Assembly (NCBI GenBank): GCA_015680685.1
Contig: MNCI01018178.1
Coordinates: 342,308-406,307 of the forward strand
Direction of reading: 5' to 3'
DNA: 64,000 bases
Origin: Gnetum montanum
Taxonomy: Eukaryota > Streptophyta > Gnetopsida > Gnetales > Gnetaceae
Shown: in pieces, positions 11,338 to 23,496 of the stretch
Layout of the letters: the number at the start of each line of letters is the position of its first letter
How positions within the stretch are numbered: position 1 is the first letter of the stretch
Position numbers and translations under genes: made by a program
Notes under the pieces: model-generated
Told to the model about the DNA's origin: nothing
The model's database searches: none
Seen by the model: only the letters and a program-made list of their open reading frames with translations

Positions 11338-11827
11338 CTTGGTCAAAGTCAAGGGGAGGAGCATCATTGTGTGGCCAATAGCCTAAGGTAGGTTCACCAC
11401 CCTCATTTTTGCTTAAGACATGTGGGGCATCCTAGGACCACTTACCCTTCAAAGACTTATGATGTCTCTCCTGTTGCAAGTCCCTTTGATGTTGTGCTTC
11501 TGTGGGATGGTATTCTCTTGATTCATGGTCTTGCACAACGTATTCTACATGTAAGTGCAGCATGCCAATTCATGTCAGAGCATGAAGAAGCATGTTCGGA
11601 ACTAAACAATCGGGAGGTAACACTATGTTACCTTCTAAGTCTCACCAACGTAGTTGTTCATCTTGATAGAGGATAAAGGTGAAGTCTAGTATATACTCAT
11701 TAGGATGAATATATGCCACTCAAACTTGTTAAGGGACTGGCAGATCAACATCATGTGTATTATGATGCCGATTATTTCCTATTTCAGACCTAGGCAGTGA
11801 GGCGCTTTTGTACAAAGAAGGAGACAT
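11338..11827 (-). pseudogene. Gag N-terminal fragment, element B
   Basis: From ATG at 11827 the minus strand reads MSPSLYKSASLPRSEIGNN and later VAYIHPNEYILDF, weakly resembling the gag start of element C (MSSSHGIHNASYDEK..., VSYAHLDPYY). Stops follow quickly and no domain core is visible before the Ogre-like insertion at 11337. The identification rests mainly on position just inside the PBS. Confidence 0.45.
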
Positions 11828-11944
11828 ATTTTTCTATTTAGTGTGCAATGTACTCTTGTTTATTATTTCCTCAATCAACCCTAAAGGTTCATTCCAACGA
11901 TGTGAATTATTTCCTATGTTCTAGTTAGCGCACAAACAAGTAAG

Positions 11945-11962
11945 TCCCCAGCAACAATGCCA
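11945..11962 (-). other. tRNA-Asp-like primer-binding site, element B
   Basis: Minus-strand TGGCATTGTTGCTGGGGA, one base from the LTR. About 14 of 18 positions agree with the tRNA-Asp site commonly used by plant Athila and related elements. Confidence 0.75.
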
Positions 11963-11963
11963 A

Positions 11964-12807
11964 TGATGAGCGACGAAGTAGCCCTGCTTTCAACCATACA
12001 AATATAAGCATTTCACACACGATCCAATTGAATTCAAAGGACTAAGTGCCTATGCACCTTTGTGGAATAAGGATGGGTTGGTTGATCATTGTCTTCCCAA
12101 ACTTACTTGTATGGCTAAGTAAGTTTGAGGCATATGATTTTTATAGTTTTTATGTTTTTATCTCCTGCTGCTAATAAGGGAGGAGAGAGAGAGATAACTA
12201 AGTGACTAGTTTAACTTAACTATTGATTAACTAGGCTTTAACTAATCCTAACACCAGTATTTATTCTCACTTGTTGTACACATCCTGAACCAATGCAACA
12301 CTACTGGGATTACCAAATGCTAATTGTTACTGGGTTACCAAGTGTTACACGCATGCTCGAAGTGATTGTACTATGTGTGCTAATAATAGAAATGTAAAGT
12401 GTATAAAATAAAATAAAATAATAAAATAAAATAAATGCAGAAGAAAATAAAATAAATAAAATGAGTAAGAAAACAAATCTCAAGTGATGTAGGGATGAAT
12501 CCAAGAGCTTGTCTTTATTTCCATACACAAGGTGTGCTTAGGTACACAATGCTTGAATAAAGATCCTTCCACACTTAGACCTCTTGCTGCAGGCACTTGG
12601 AAAATACTCTAACTACAAAAGTTTCACTACTTGACTCCTAAAAGACTTCCCTTGAAATACTTCCTTCCAAGACTTCTTCCCAAGACTTCCTCTCTAAATT
12701 TTTTGCCTGGGCACTGTATTTATAGGCTTGGGAGAAACTACTCTAATAATTTGAAAAAGTACCACTCTAATAATTAGAATAAATCGCTAGAGTAACTACT
12801 CTCATCA
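11964..12807 (-). repeat. 5' LTR of Athila-like element B
   Basis: 844 bp, TGATGAG at 11964 to CTCATCA at 12807. TATA box (TATAAATA, minus) at 12717-12724. The U5 part has a perfect hairpin: arms aaacttactt (12099-12108) and aagtaagttt (12117-12126), 8-nt loop, with one more C-G pair outside. Between TATA box and U3 end lies an AT-rich cassette of ctactctaataatt repeats. The conserved tggg(a)ttaccaa word occurs twice near 12305-12345. Confidence 0.85.
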
Positions 12808-13375
12808 CACATACTTTAACATCTTCTTATTCTTTCACATTTTTTATTTCTTAAATTTTTTATATTCTTTGATATTTTTCAATTCGTTTAACATTTTTTC
12901 GTTCCCTACAATTTTTCACAATTTTTGCTATCCTTTTCATTTCTTTCATAATTTTTTTTCAAACCTTTTGTAAATAATTTAGATTACTAATAAGACACAT
13001 TACAAATAAAGGTAAGATGAGGAAAATTTGTGCTATTTTTTTTTTGAAATATATTAATGCTCGAAAGGTATTTTAAGGATAAGGATGAAAGGAAACTTGA
13101 AATTTTTAATGAAAAATCAATCATATTAATGCCAAAAATCTTAAATAATGACTCTTAAGAAACCATAACCATCATTGCAAGCCACAAGTATGAATAAAAT
13201 AGATAATTGTGAAGGGATACAAGGAAATCAACACTTATGGGGTAACTTTTTAAAATTTTTCTAACTCTACAATCACAATAAACCAAGAACTTAATGTAAC
13301 TAAGGATATGAGCAAGGTATGGAATCATTAAGAATATATGAAAATACCTTAGTAATTCCAAATACTTGATTGTAT

Positions 13376-16110
13376 ATGGCCCCAAAGAGAGGAGCACAAG
13401 GAGAACATTCACAAGGTGCAAGAAAAAAACTAAGAGACCAAGGTACAGGTTCAACCAAAGAACAAGAACCCGAACACAAGGAGCAGGAAGCCTAATCATT
13501 CAATAGCCATCAAGAAACTTCTACTATAGGATAATCAGCCCAAGGAGAGGTAGAGGAACCACAAGTGCAAGGACAACACCTCACATTGTCATAAGAATGC
13601 CTCCAAGCTATTTAGGAGAGATCCATCTAGACCACAGTCATTGTGGAAATAAACTTTGGCTTGTTCATGGAATTTGTTCCTTAAGTGATAAGGACACAGC
13701 TCCAAGAATCACCATTATGGCCTACACTTTTACACAAATGTGAATGGTACCTTGGGGAAACCTATCAATTTTGACATAACAAAGAAGAGGGTATGATTGT
13801 TAACATTGGAGGAATCTCAGTCTCATTCTCAATCAAGGTGATAGCTAAAGCACTCAACATACCCAATGAAGGGGCAAGGGTAGCACATTTCTCCACTTGA
13901 TTGGATCCTAAAATAAAAAAACTATGGCTAAAATGGACATATGGAAAATAAGATAAGGGCTATAATGAGTTAACTTTGGAAGAAAGAATATACTTCAAAA
14001 TTGACACCTATCACATGTTTCCAACAAAAGGACTTAATCAACTACCCACTTATGTGGCTAGAGGAAGTGCGATCTTGATGGGAAAATACAATGCCAACCT
14101 CACATAACTCTACTTTATGGAATTCATAGGTAGTTTGAAGAAAGAAAGGCAAGAAAGCCAACAATTCCATTTCTATGCCTTATTAGAATGATGTGCAAGT
14201 GAGCCAAAATTCTGGAATACACCAATGACATTCCTAGGAGAGCACACAATGATTCATATGCTAAATTGCTCAAACCAACACCAACTAGAAAAGATCATGA
14301 TGAAGAGAAACAAAAACAAGAATAAGAGCAAGAGAAACAATAGGAGAAACAACATCAATATTAGTAGCAACAACAGCAAGTTCTACTACCATCACTACAA
14401 GCTAATAGACTATCAATGAATCATCTACAAAAAATTGTAGAAACCATCAGCTGGAGAATGCAAGAGGAGGCCAGCCTTTATACAGTTATTGATAATGCCA
14501 TCCTACCCATAGTTTCAATAGATCCAACAAGTGGATAGATCTCACTATAGTCAAGAGGAGAGGTCTAATGGTCATAATAAATCTCTAAAAACACTATGTC
14601 ATTCCAAGTGGTGCTTGAGATCAGAGAGGGAGCCACAATAGTGGTAATGTAGCATCAAGATGTAGTGAGAGAAGTAGAAGTGATTACTAATCACATCAAA
14701 GAGTCCTTCAACGTACCTGTTGTGCCACTAGTAGATCTAACTAGAGAAAAGAATGCTCAAATGTTAGTCGAAACCTCGATGAATTCTACTGATCATGAAG
14801 ATGTGCTTAATAGACTATTGTAGGCTTGGAAAGTCATGAAAACACTCTTTGACATTCCAATTAATGTCATTGTAGTATAGTCTAAGCTCATTACTACCAA
14901 ACGAAAACTAGTTATGGCAAAGACAAAGGTAGAGCATGCAAAGAATGAAATTCTAAGATTACAAGAAGAGCTCACAACCCTAAGAGCTAAATGAAGAGAT
15001 CCAACTCAATCCATTACACTTGACCAAATAGAGTAGTTCAAAACAGAAAAAATGAACCACCTGATTGAGAAAAATAAACAAATGGCAATAGAGAACAAGA
15101 AAGTGACATGGAATGCCTCTGTAGTAGAAGCACAAATGTATGCACATGCTAAGGCACTTAATACAGTCCAAGAAGAAAATAAACAACTTGATTCTAATAA
15201 TATGAGGTTGAACACTCTAGAAAAATATAAAAAACATCTTGGAGGAGAGCATCCACTAGTTAAGGGAATAACTAATGAGGACCAACCAAGGCATGAGCTG
15301 CATCATAAGAAAAAATAGAACCCTCTCAATAGAGGGGTTATGCACCATCTGTCAAAATTCATCCATTGAAATCAACATGTGGTAGAACAAGGCAAAGAAA
15401 CATGAGGATCAAAGAACACTTTCATGATCAAGTGAGAATGTATAAGTAGATTAATGAAAAAGAGATCAAAATGGCCAAAGCTAGAATCAGCTCTATATCA
15501 GCAAGAAATCCTAACTAGCAGCCCATCCTAGATAGCTATGCCCATGTTCACCAAGTGAAAGTGAAGAACAAACACCTATAGATCGAAGACCTAAAAGAGT
15601 ACATGGGGATAACCAACCTTCATTATGCTAACATGGCCATGTTAATAGCAAGTAGGCCCAAAATCGAGCTAGAACAACAAGTAGCAACCACATATGCCTT
15701 ATATGAGAAAGAGTTTGCAGATCACAAAGATGCTTTACAACAACTCCAAGTGGAAAACTCTAAAGTAGAAGTAGTGAAGGCTAGATACCAATGGAAAAAA
15801 GATGTAGCAAAAAACCTGGCTAGAAGGTTATCTGATTATCATGAATTACATAATAAGGATGGAGCATTTGAAGAGGAGAAAAGACAATTTGTAGCCTAGT
15901 ATGTTAAGGCTAATCAAATGTTTCCACAACTACTATGTCCATGGGATGTACCAACTCTATCACATATTCCACAACATGCATGGATGGTGCATGATCCAAG
16001 AGTGAAAGAGGAAAAGCTTTAGGTACTCTTGAATTGATAAAAACTCCAAAATCTTGGTGACAAAGGGAGGTAACCAATGGAAGAGCCACCACCACTAGAA
16101 ACTGCCTAGA
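13376..16110 (+). pseudogene. Extra 3' ORF (env-like position) of element E
   Basis: Lies where Athila elements carry an env-like ORF, between the integrase side and the 3' LTR, in sense orientation. Readable blocks in order: VIAKALNIPNEGARV and ELTLEERIYFKIDTYH (about 13840-14000), a long Lys/Gln/Asn-rich stretch, DVVREVEVITNHIKESFNVP (about 14660), coiled-coil segments (15052-15318 and 15603-15899, e.g. KALNTVQEENKQLDS), and a C-terminal FPQLLCPWDVPTLSHIPQ (about 15920-15975). The same blocks occur in order in element H (58150-61071). Multiple stops and shifts. I see no signal peptide or membrane segment, so an envelope role is not supported; the product is unknown. Confidence 0.6.
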
Positions 16111-16314
16111 CTAGATTGAGCTCTACCAAATTTTATTTTTTGTCAAAATTTTTATGTCATGTCCTAGGTAAAGTTTTTTAAAACATCACTATGGAGTTCG
16201 AGAGTCATGTATATTGTAGATAATGTCATGTAAATATACCTTCTAATTTTGTAAGGAACTTTATCCCAATTTTGTTTTAACTCAAGGACAAGTTTTTGGT
16301 TAGTTGTCAAGGTA

Positions 16315-17190
16315 TGATAACTCACATTTTTGACCAGCTATGATATTAAGCATATGATATTAGAGTTATGATATCAAATCCTCAATATTGGGGCACAAGC
16401 TACAATGTTGGATATCCAATATCACGGGCATGTGTAGGCCTATAAGTATGACACTTAGGTGCACAATCTAAAAAACTTTCATTACAACCTTAGGTAGACT
16501 CTTGTAGTTTGCTTCATAGTTCAACAATAAAGTGAATGCCTGTAGTGTGATGTTGAGTAGTTGTATGAAATCTTTATTCAAGTGAAGTATACTTGTTCAC
16601 AATTCATGATGGAAATTAAGATCGAGATTACTTTCCATCATTAAAACATACACTTAGCTTTATTATTTTACTTAGCATAATTCTTACTAATTTTCTAGTT
16701 TAATAATTTACATTTCTAGGTACTTTACTTTCATTGTTCATAGTAAAGTAGAATGGGTATGACTGGTTTTAAGTGTTAAGTGTAATCATTTGGTAACCCA
16801 GTAGTGGTTTCACTTGATTTACTTAGTAGTGAACTTACTTGGTAATCCTAGTAATGGTTACATGAGTCAAAGACATGTATGGCAATTCAAGAATGGATTC
16901 TCATTGATCTAGGGTAGAGTAGATTATTTTACCATTTTCCTTAGCTTTAGAATCATTTCCATACTTTACCATCATAGCTAGGAGTAATGGACAACACAAC
17001 ATCATTTATCATACATCTCACTAAGAGCTAAACCATACGCATAGATTATACTAGCTCCACATGGGAAGACACTACCTAAACTTTAACTAATTAGCATAAT
17101 CACATTGCCTTGTCCACAAAATTTGACTAGGCTACACATGAACACTCATATCTCATATGGTTGGATGTTGGACTACGCCATCGCTTATCA
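16315..17190 (+). repeat. 3' LTR of Athila-like element E
   Basis: 876 bp from TGATAACTC (16315) to CTTATCA (17190). Preceded by the 3' untranslated end ctcaaggacaagttttt, which matches the PPT-proximal sequence of elements D and H on the other strand. TATAAGTA at 16441. The U3 cassette before it is rich in gatat and caatatt words with a perfect 12-bp palindrome (ttggatatccaa, 16408-16419). A U5 hairpin has arms gagcta (17025-17030) and tagctc (17052-17057). Confidence 0.8.
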
Positions 17191-18309
17191 CTTTCCATAA
17201 TAGTATCAATTTTTTTTCTCCATGTTAAAGTTTGATTACACTAAAATCTACTTTCCATTATTATTTTAACACATACATTTTTATTATCACTGCAATTTAA
17301 AATGGTAATATTTTTCGAATGAAAAACTTATTTTACAAGTTCAGTGGTAGTGAGCACAATTGAGTTATGAATTTTAAAAAGACACTTGGTAAAAAAATAA
17401 GAATTTAAAAAATTCATTATCCCAATATAATAAGGTAGGCTACCTAAGTTCATTTTTTCCATTCAAATTTATGAAGAGCTAGATTTATTGTTCCACAGAT
17501 GTTAGTAACCAACTAAAAATTCAATTTTAGTTTCATAAACTTTTACATATATTTTTAAGGTTATTAAATACAAAACAAATTACTTTCACAAGAAGATTTA
17601 ACTATTAATTTTTCTAAGCTATCCTTATCATTTGTTGTATAATTTTTAACATAAAATGAATATAAAAAAATATTTAAGTAGAAAAATGGTTTCATCTTGC
17701 AAAGCTTAAATGATTTAAATTTTCTCACATTATATTCTACCTTAGTAAAATATTCTCACATTCAAATCGCTTTCAATGCTATTTTTACTCCACTTAAGAA
17801 AAGAAAAAAATATATAAATATTACATGAAACTTCAAAACATCAAATGAGAGGCCTTTTATTATTACACATGTACATGTATTTTTCTAAGGGAAAAGGGAT
17901 TGTACCATATTATATTAAACAAGGATAAAAATTCATAGCTAGTAACTTTGATGACACATTACTTAGGTACAAGAAAATATTAAATTTTTAGATTAAAGAG
18001 TTCATTAAGAAAAACTCAAGGATATAAATATTTTCAAATTTTGATTTGTAAAACCAAATATTTCCATTAAAAATAGTTTGACCACAACTAGTGGTCCACT
18101 CATGGTATTGTAAGAAATAGACAATGAGTCTACCATGACTTGTAGTTGTCTCATGGTGAATGCTCAAAATAAGGTAAATTCATCACGACTCATAGTACTG
18201 TCATGATACATTTGTGGAATTTTCTATAATCAGTTCCTCTTTTTTTTCAAATACCACAACTTGTGGTTGGATCATCTTAGTATCTCGAAAACCAGTGCAA
18301 ATACCATGA
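17191..18309. other. Non-coding host segment left of element D
   Basis: AT-rich, no ORF or repeat I recognise in 17191-18050. From about 18060 short near-palindromic words built on accacaacttgtggt and accatgactcatggt appear; they continue across element D at 24045 and reappear at 50580-50950, in line with one locus split by insertions. Confidence 0.6.
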
Positions 18310-18314
18310 CCCAA

Positions 18315-19150
18315 TGATGAGTGGCAAGGTACCCCTACACTCAACCATACAAATACAAGCGTTACATGGGCAATCCGGTCGAACTTCGCAGACTAAGTGC
18401 CTACATGCCTTATGGAACACTTAAGGTTAATCGTTCGTTGTCTTCCCAGACTTACTTGTATTTGTCATGGTTGTATGGTTAAGCAAGTCTGAGGTATGTG
18501 ATTTTTATATCTTTTCAGTTTTATCTCCTATGCTAATGAGGTAAAGGATGAAGAGGATAATTAACTAACTTTAACTAACTAAGTTCTAATGCCTAGCATC
18601 AGTATCCATTCCCACTTACCGTTCACCCCTTAGCTGATGCAACTTTCTAGGATTACCAAACGCTATTTGTTGCTGGGATTACCAAGCGTAACACACATGC
18701 TCAAAGTGGTCATACTGAATGCACTTAGGATTGTTGAGGGTTGAGAGAGATTAATTACTAATAAATCATTTAAGCATTAACAATAAATAACAATAATTAA
18801 ATTCCTATTTAGCCTATTCCATGCACTACAAGTTTTATCCAACAGCTCATCTTTATTTCCGTACACAAACTTGTGCTCAGGTACAATATTTACTTGAATA
18901 AAGATCCGTTCACTCTGGAGCTCCTACTACAGGCACATGGGAATTATTCTATCTCTGGAGAGGTAAAACTGCTAGATTTTCGCTAAGGGTCTAGATCTAG
19001 ATGGATAAACAAGGGAGAGCTGCTTCTTATTTATAGAAATGGCGGTGGACTATGATATCGCATATGCAATATCGTGGGAAAGACGCGATATTGTGTACGA
19101 TACATCGCGTACGCAATATCATAGTGAGGACACGATATCGCGTCCCATCA
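18315..19150 (-). repeat. 3' LTR of element D
   Basis: 836 bp, TGATGAG (18315) to CCCATCA (19150). TATAAATA on minus at 19028-19035. U5 hairpin arms agacttactt (18448-18457) and aagcaagtct (18481-18490); the one imperfect pair is G-U in the element's own RNA but A-C in the opposite strand. U3 cassette 19050-19145 consists of gatatcgc/gtacgata words. Followed by taaccccatgactg, the short polypurine side on minus. Confidence 0.9.
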
Positions 19151-19689
19151 TAACCCCATGACTGAATAAAAACTTGTCCTTGAGTTCCTTACAAAATATT
19201 GGGAAGGTATGGGATTATTAACTTGAATGGAACTAATGGTGAATGGGACGACATGTGAACGGATCATCATTACAGAACATGACAAAACTAGTGTTCACGA
19301 CAACAAGAGTGAACTCTTTATACATGTGACATCAGGCCTTATTTGGTAGCTAAGAAAGAGAGAGAGAGAAAGAAGTTTTGCTGCTGCCAATGCCAAGATT
19401 GTGTCTTTTTTTTTCCATCCATAAGCGCGCCATCCATCTTGTTCCTTGCATGGCTGCTTTAGCACCGATCCATTTCAAGTGTTCCCTCCAGATCCAATCT
19501 GTTTTTGTATGATTACCATCTGCACACACAACACAGTCTTTATATTAGCAAGGGTAAATGAATCACAATGCAGTGGATACCTTGCTTCGGTGAAAGGTCC
19601 ATTGGCTAAGTTGTGATATGGCTGACACGGGTCTGGAGATATATTCATGGTGACTATCGAAGGTGTAGGGGTTAGGAGAAAATCAAAAA
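19151..19689 (-). other. 3' untranslated segment of element D
   Basis: Begins with the PPT-side sequence shared with elements C, E and H (ctcaaggacaagttttt on minus; ggattattaactt on plus). I see no ORF and no trace of the extra ORF found here in E and H, so that ORF appears to have been deleted. Confidence 0.55.
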
Positions 19690-20830
19690 AATTGGGTCTA
19701 GACCCCCATGACTAAGAGCAAACCTCTAGTAGTGATAGAATGGAGAAAGAATAAGGAATCAAGAAAGATGGAGAAAAAGAGATAGCTATAACATCGATGA
19801 AATGGATGTGAAGATGGAAATGAACAAAATAGAGTGAATTGCAAAAATGTTAAGGGAAAGAGTTTAACTGATGTACCAAATAGGAATGCCAGTGGGTCCT
19901 CCCCAAAGTAGGCTCATGCCTTTAATGCCCTGAAAAAACCACATTCAAAGAGTCCGTAGGCTCTAGGAATGTCATTTGGAACAAGAGTTAAAGTCTTAAC
20001 CACAAGAATTTGCCAAAAATAAAATGATGCATTAACCAAAATATACACTAATGATACAACCGGAAATGAGGTGATCAAAGGAGGAAGAATGATGGAAAGA
20101 AGAGAATGGAATGGAATCTCAAGAACAAGGTGGTATACAGCCCCTTGTGTATTTCATGGTTAATGTGACTTAGCAGATCCCATTCCAAGTCTGACCTCAA
20201 CAAACCACATCCAGTGACTTCGCATTAATGCATTCGGCCAATCCATCCACTTGAAGTAACAAGAATGCATCCACCAAAGAGCCACCATCATTCCAACGAA
20301 ACAAAGGAGGAGAGAATGGGAAGTGAGAAGGGCCTTAATTAGAGGGAACATGTTTATTTTAGTTCCATAACTAGTGCTTGTAGCCCAAATGATTATTTCT
20401 TCTAACGGGTGTGATTTGAATTCTCATTGTTTTTTTTAAATGTGTTTATATGTGAGAACCACACAATGCAAAGACTTTGTTATTTTTATTAGCTCAACTT
20501 CCCGATAATGGAATAATGTCAGAATGGGAAGGAAAACTCAAGAAGAAAACATCCAAGTACCCAAGAGAATGGCCAACACAAATGAATCAAGTCCCCTTGA
20601 AGTCACACCCTTTTCAATCCTTGAGTCCTTCCTTAGTTTGAGAAATGCCCAGTGACCAATTCGTTATAGTTCTTATTATTAGGAAAGGGACTGTATAGTT
20701 CCAAGCCAAGAGAGACCATAGAGATTTGTGGATGAATGAATGAAGTGGATTCATTGCCTATCATATCAAAAGAACCATACCTTAGTATCAACATCATAAT
20801 CTTAAAGGTAAAAACCAAACATTAGCTACC
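19690..20830 (-). other. Conserved noncoding block between integrase and 3' end, element D
   Basis: About 1.1 kb with no ORF, but recognisable in three elements: anchors ggtcctccccaaagtaggct (19896), ccataactagtgcttgtagc (20364), gggtgtgatttgaattctc (20407) and ccccttgaagtcacaccc (20591). Counterparts are at 45190-46395 (element C) and 61260-62460 (element H). In element order it follows integrase and precedes the extra ORF. Role unknown. Confidence 0.7.
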
Positions 20831-20899
20831 AATAGAAAACAGTTCATACCATCTTTAATAGCACTTATTGGGTGACAAGTTTAACAAAATGGATAAAAA

Positions 20900-21041
20900 A
20901 CACACACACACACATACACACACACAGAAATAAAAATTTATAATGATGTTGTAAAACAAAAACAAGAAAAGTTAAAGAAATTTTTAAAACAAAAATGTGT
21001 AAAACAAAAACGTGCAAAACAAAAATGTGTAAAACAAAAAC
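20900..21041. repeat. (AC)n microsatellite and 16-bp A-rich tandem repeat
   Basis: (ca)n with one interruption at 20900-20926, then from about 20987 four units like aaaacaaaaatgtgt. Both lie between the conserved block and the integrase end of element D. Confidence 0.85.
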
Positions 21042-21068
21042 TTAAACAGAATTGAGGGCCTCAATTTA

Positions 21069-23496
21069 TTAGCATAAGTGGCCATCTCCACCATGACTAA
21101 ATTGCATGGGAGAGATTAAAAATAAGGAGCATGGTTGTCTGTTATCAGATGTGTAATTTGCACTGGTTGTGTTTGGTTCATGGAAGGGTTTGGTTTGTTG
21201 CACATTGACTAGTAATCTCGTATCAGGGCTTTCAGGCTTGTGTATTGTCATGGCTCCCGAAGGAAAGGTCGTATGAATAATGTAGGGTCCTTTCCATAGT
21301 TTTTGAAATTTTGTACATTGTGGTACATGCATGGGGTTCCAGTAAAGGACCTTTTCTCCTAGTTGGTACTTAACCCTTCAAATTCTTAAGTCATGACGTT
21401 GTTTATTATGTGCCTTGTGCAAGTCATTTGATGACAGAGCAACCAATCTATTCTCATCTAGCATGTTTAGAGCTGCCAATCTTTGTTTTTGTGCTAGGTC
21501 AAGGTCAAGGTGGAGGTCACATGCCATGGATAGTGTACAGAGCTCAGTTTGTACTAGGAGCTTTGGAAGTTTTCTGTATACTAGCTCATAGGGAGAGTAG
21601 CCTGTGGGGAGTTTCCAAGTGGAGTGGTATGCGCAAAGAGCGTCGTTCAGTTTTGTGCTCCAATCTCACCTAAATTTTCTAATTGTTCTTGTTAATATTC
21701 TCATAATCTCTAGATTAGTGACCTTGTCTTGGCCATTAGCTTGGGGGTGATAAGGTGTAAACATTTTATGTTCAACCCCTAAGTGTTGAATCAACTTGCG
21801 AAAGGTTACACCTGTAAAATGTGTTCCATTATTAGAGATGAGTGCACGCGACATACCAAACCTGTTTACGATTTGTTGTTGTACAAATTGTGCAGCCGTA
21901 GACGATGTGCAGTCTGTTACAGTAGCTGCTTCAGTCCATTTGGTTAAATAGTCAACAACAACAATGATATAAGCTTTCCCATTGGACATCGGTGTAATGG
22001 GCCCCATAAAATCTATTTCCCAAATGTCGAATGGTTCCAAAGGTTGAATCCATTGTTGTGGATCCTCCATTCTAGTATTCATTCCACCATCACGTTGATA
22101 GCACTCACAGGATTGGACAAATTGATGGGCATCCCAAAATAGCATTGGCCAGTAATATCCTGCAAGCAAGATCTTAATGGCCATTCGTCTCCCTGCATAG
22201 TGGCCCCCACAGGGACCCTCTTGAGCATCTTGGAGAACTCTTAATTGATCCTCATTGGGCACATACCATCGAACCAAGACATCAGGACAAACTTTATATA
22301 GTTGTCCCTTGATTTCCATGAAGTACTTGGTTTTATGAAGAAATCGTTGCTTCTTCCTAAAGTTCAACCCCTGTGGTGTTTGTTGGGAAAGGAAATAAGT
22401 CAGAATGCTACTATACCAATTTGTTCCTGTGGGTTGGTTATTCACTACACCGGCAAAGAGGGTTTCATTAGGAGAGTGATCAAATATAGTATATTCGTCC
22501 TCTTTGCTATCCTAGTGCAACCGAGATAATTGGTCTATGACTACATTCTCAGTGCCCTTTCAGTCTACTATTGTTAAGTCAAACTCCTGAAGGATTACCA
22601 ACCAATGTATAATATGAGGGCTAACCGTTAGCTTGTTCATGAGGAACCTAATTGCACTATGATCCATATGAATATACACTTTGTAGCCTAACACATAGTG
22701 CCTAAATTTTTCCAGTGCAAACACTACAGTCATTAATTCCTTTTCTGTAGTTGTGTAGTTGAGTTGTGCACCAGTGATACTCTTACTTGCACAGTGAATG
22801 TAATAAGGGCATTTTTGTTCATCTAACTGTGTCAGTATAGCTCCTAAGGCATAATTGGATGCGTCAGTCATGATGTGGAATGGTTTAGACTAGTCAGGGG
22901 CTTGTAGAATGGGAGTTTCCACAAGCCTTTGTTTTAGATTTTGGACTACTCATTCACATTCCCTAGTCCATTCGAATGGTGCATCCTTCTTCGTTAATTC
23001 CACCAATGGTTTGGCAATTTTGGAGAATTTCTCGATGAATCTTCTATAGTAGCCAGTGTGTCCAAGGAATGACCGAATGTCTTTGATAGTTTCAGGTTTT
23101 CGGGTGATTCCTTGAATGAATTTAACCTTTTCCAGGTCTACCTCTATTCCTAATTGTGAAATCTTATGCCCCAGTACTAAGACCTCTTGAACCATCAGAT
23201 GGCTTTTCTTCTAATTGAGCTTTAGGTTGGTTTCAACACATCATTTCAGTACTTTCTCCAATCGGTCTAGGGCTTGATCAAAGCTTGTCCCATAAGTGGA
23301 GAAGTTGTCCATAAAGACTTCTACTTTGTTCCCTATCTGCTATTGAAATATGCTCAGAACTAAACGTTGAAACGTGGAGGGAGCATTGCACAAGCCAAAT
23401 GGCATTTTCTTATATGCAAACGTTCCCCAGGGACTGGTGAACGTTGTTTTGGATTGATATTCTAGTGCTATTCGTATTTGATTATATCCACTATAT
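21069..23496 (-). pseudogene. Athila-like pol: RT (rear), RNase H, integrase, element D
   Basis: Read downward from 23496: RT motifs SGYNQIRIALEYQSKTTF and MPFGLCNAPSTFQR, then the catalytic box as FMDN (normally ending Asp-Asp), LGHKISQLGIEVD and RSFLGHTGYYRRFIEKFS. RNase H (22871-22560) has TDASNYALGAIL and EKELMTVVFALEKFRHY. Integrase (22445-21069) has the zinc-binding CECYQ region, DFMGP with the first catalytic Asp, then SNNGTHF (second Asp now Asn) and HPQANGQDK (catalytic Glu lost), and a GPY-type C-terminus (KLWKGPYIIHTTF). RT and integrase are both inactive. Order and motifs fit the Athila branch. Confidence 0.88.

Larger units (their letters stand above)
11338..12807 (-). mobile_element. 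Athila-like element B, 5' end fragment
   Basis: Contains a full 5' LTR, a primer-binding site and the start of gag on the minus strand; the rest of the element lies to the left of the inserted Ogre-like element 1. Its right end at 12807 is followed by cacat, which would be the target duplication. It interrupts the plus-strand element E. Confidence 0.75.
12808..17190 (+). mobile_element. Athila-like element E, 3' portion
   Basis: Plus-strand remnant with an extra ORF (about 13376-16110), a short 3' untranslated part and a 3' LTR (16315-17190). Its 5' side is cut off by insertion of element B at 12807. The stretch 12808-13375 is very AT-rich with no readable domain and may be part of the noncoding block found in relatives. 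The right-hand target duplication would be ctttc (17191-17195). Confidence 0.7.

Noticed and set aside
11422-11676. Plus-strand 84-residue frame
   Set aside because: Lies opposite the gag start of element B; no motif.
13376-16110. Calling the extra ORF a true envelope gene
   Set aside because: No signal peptide, transmembrane segment or glycoprotein pattern could be seen in either copy.
16315-17190. Possibility that each ~850-bp repeat is a solo LTR
   Set aside because: PBS, PPT-side sequence or target duplications tie each to an internal region, although several partners are missing or outside the window.
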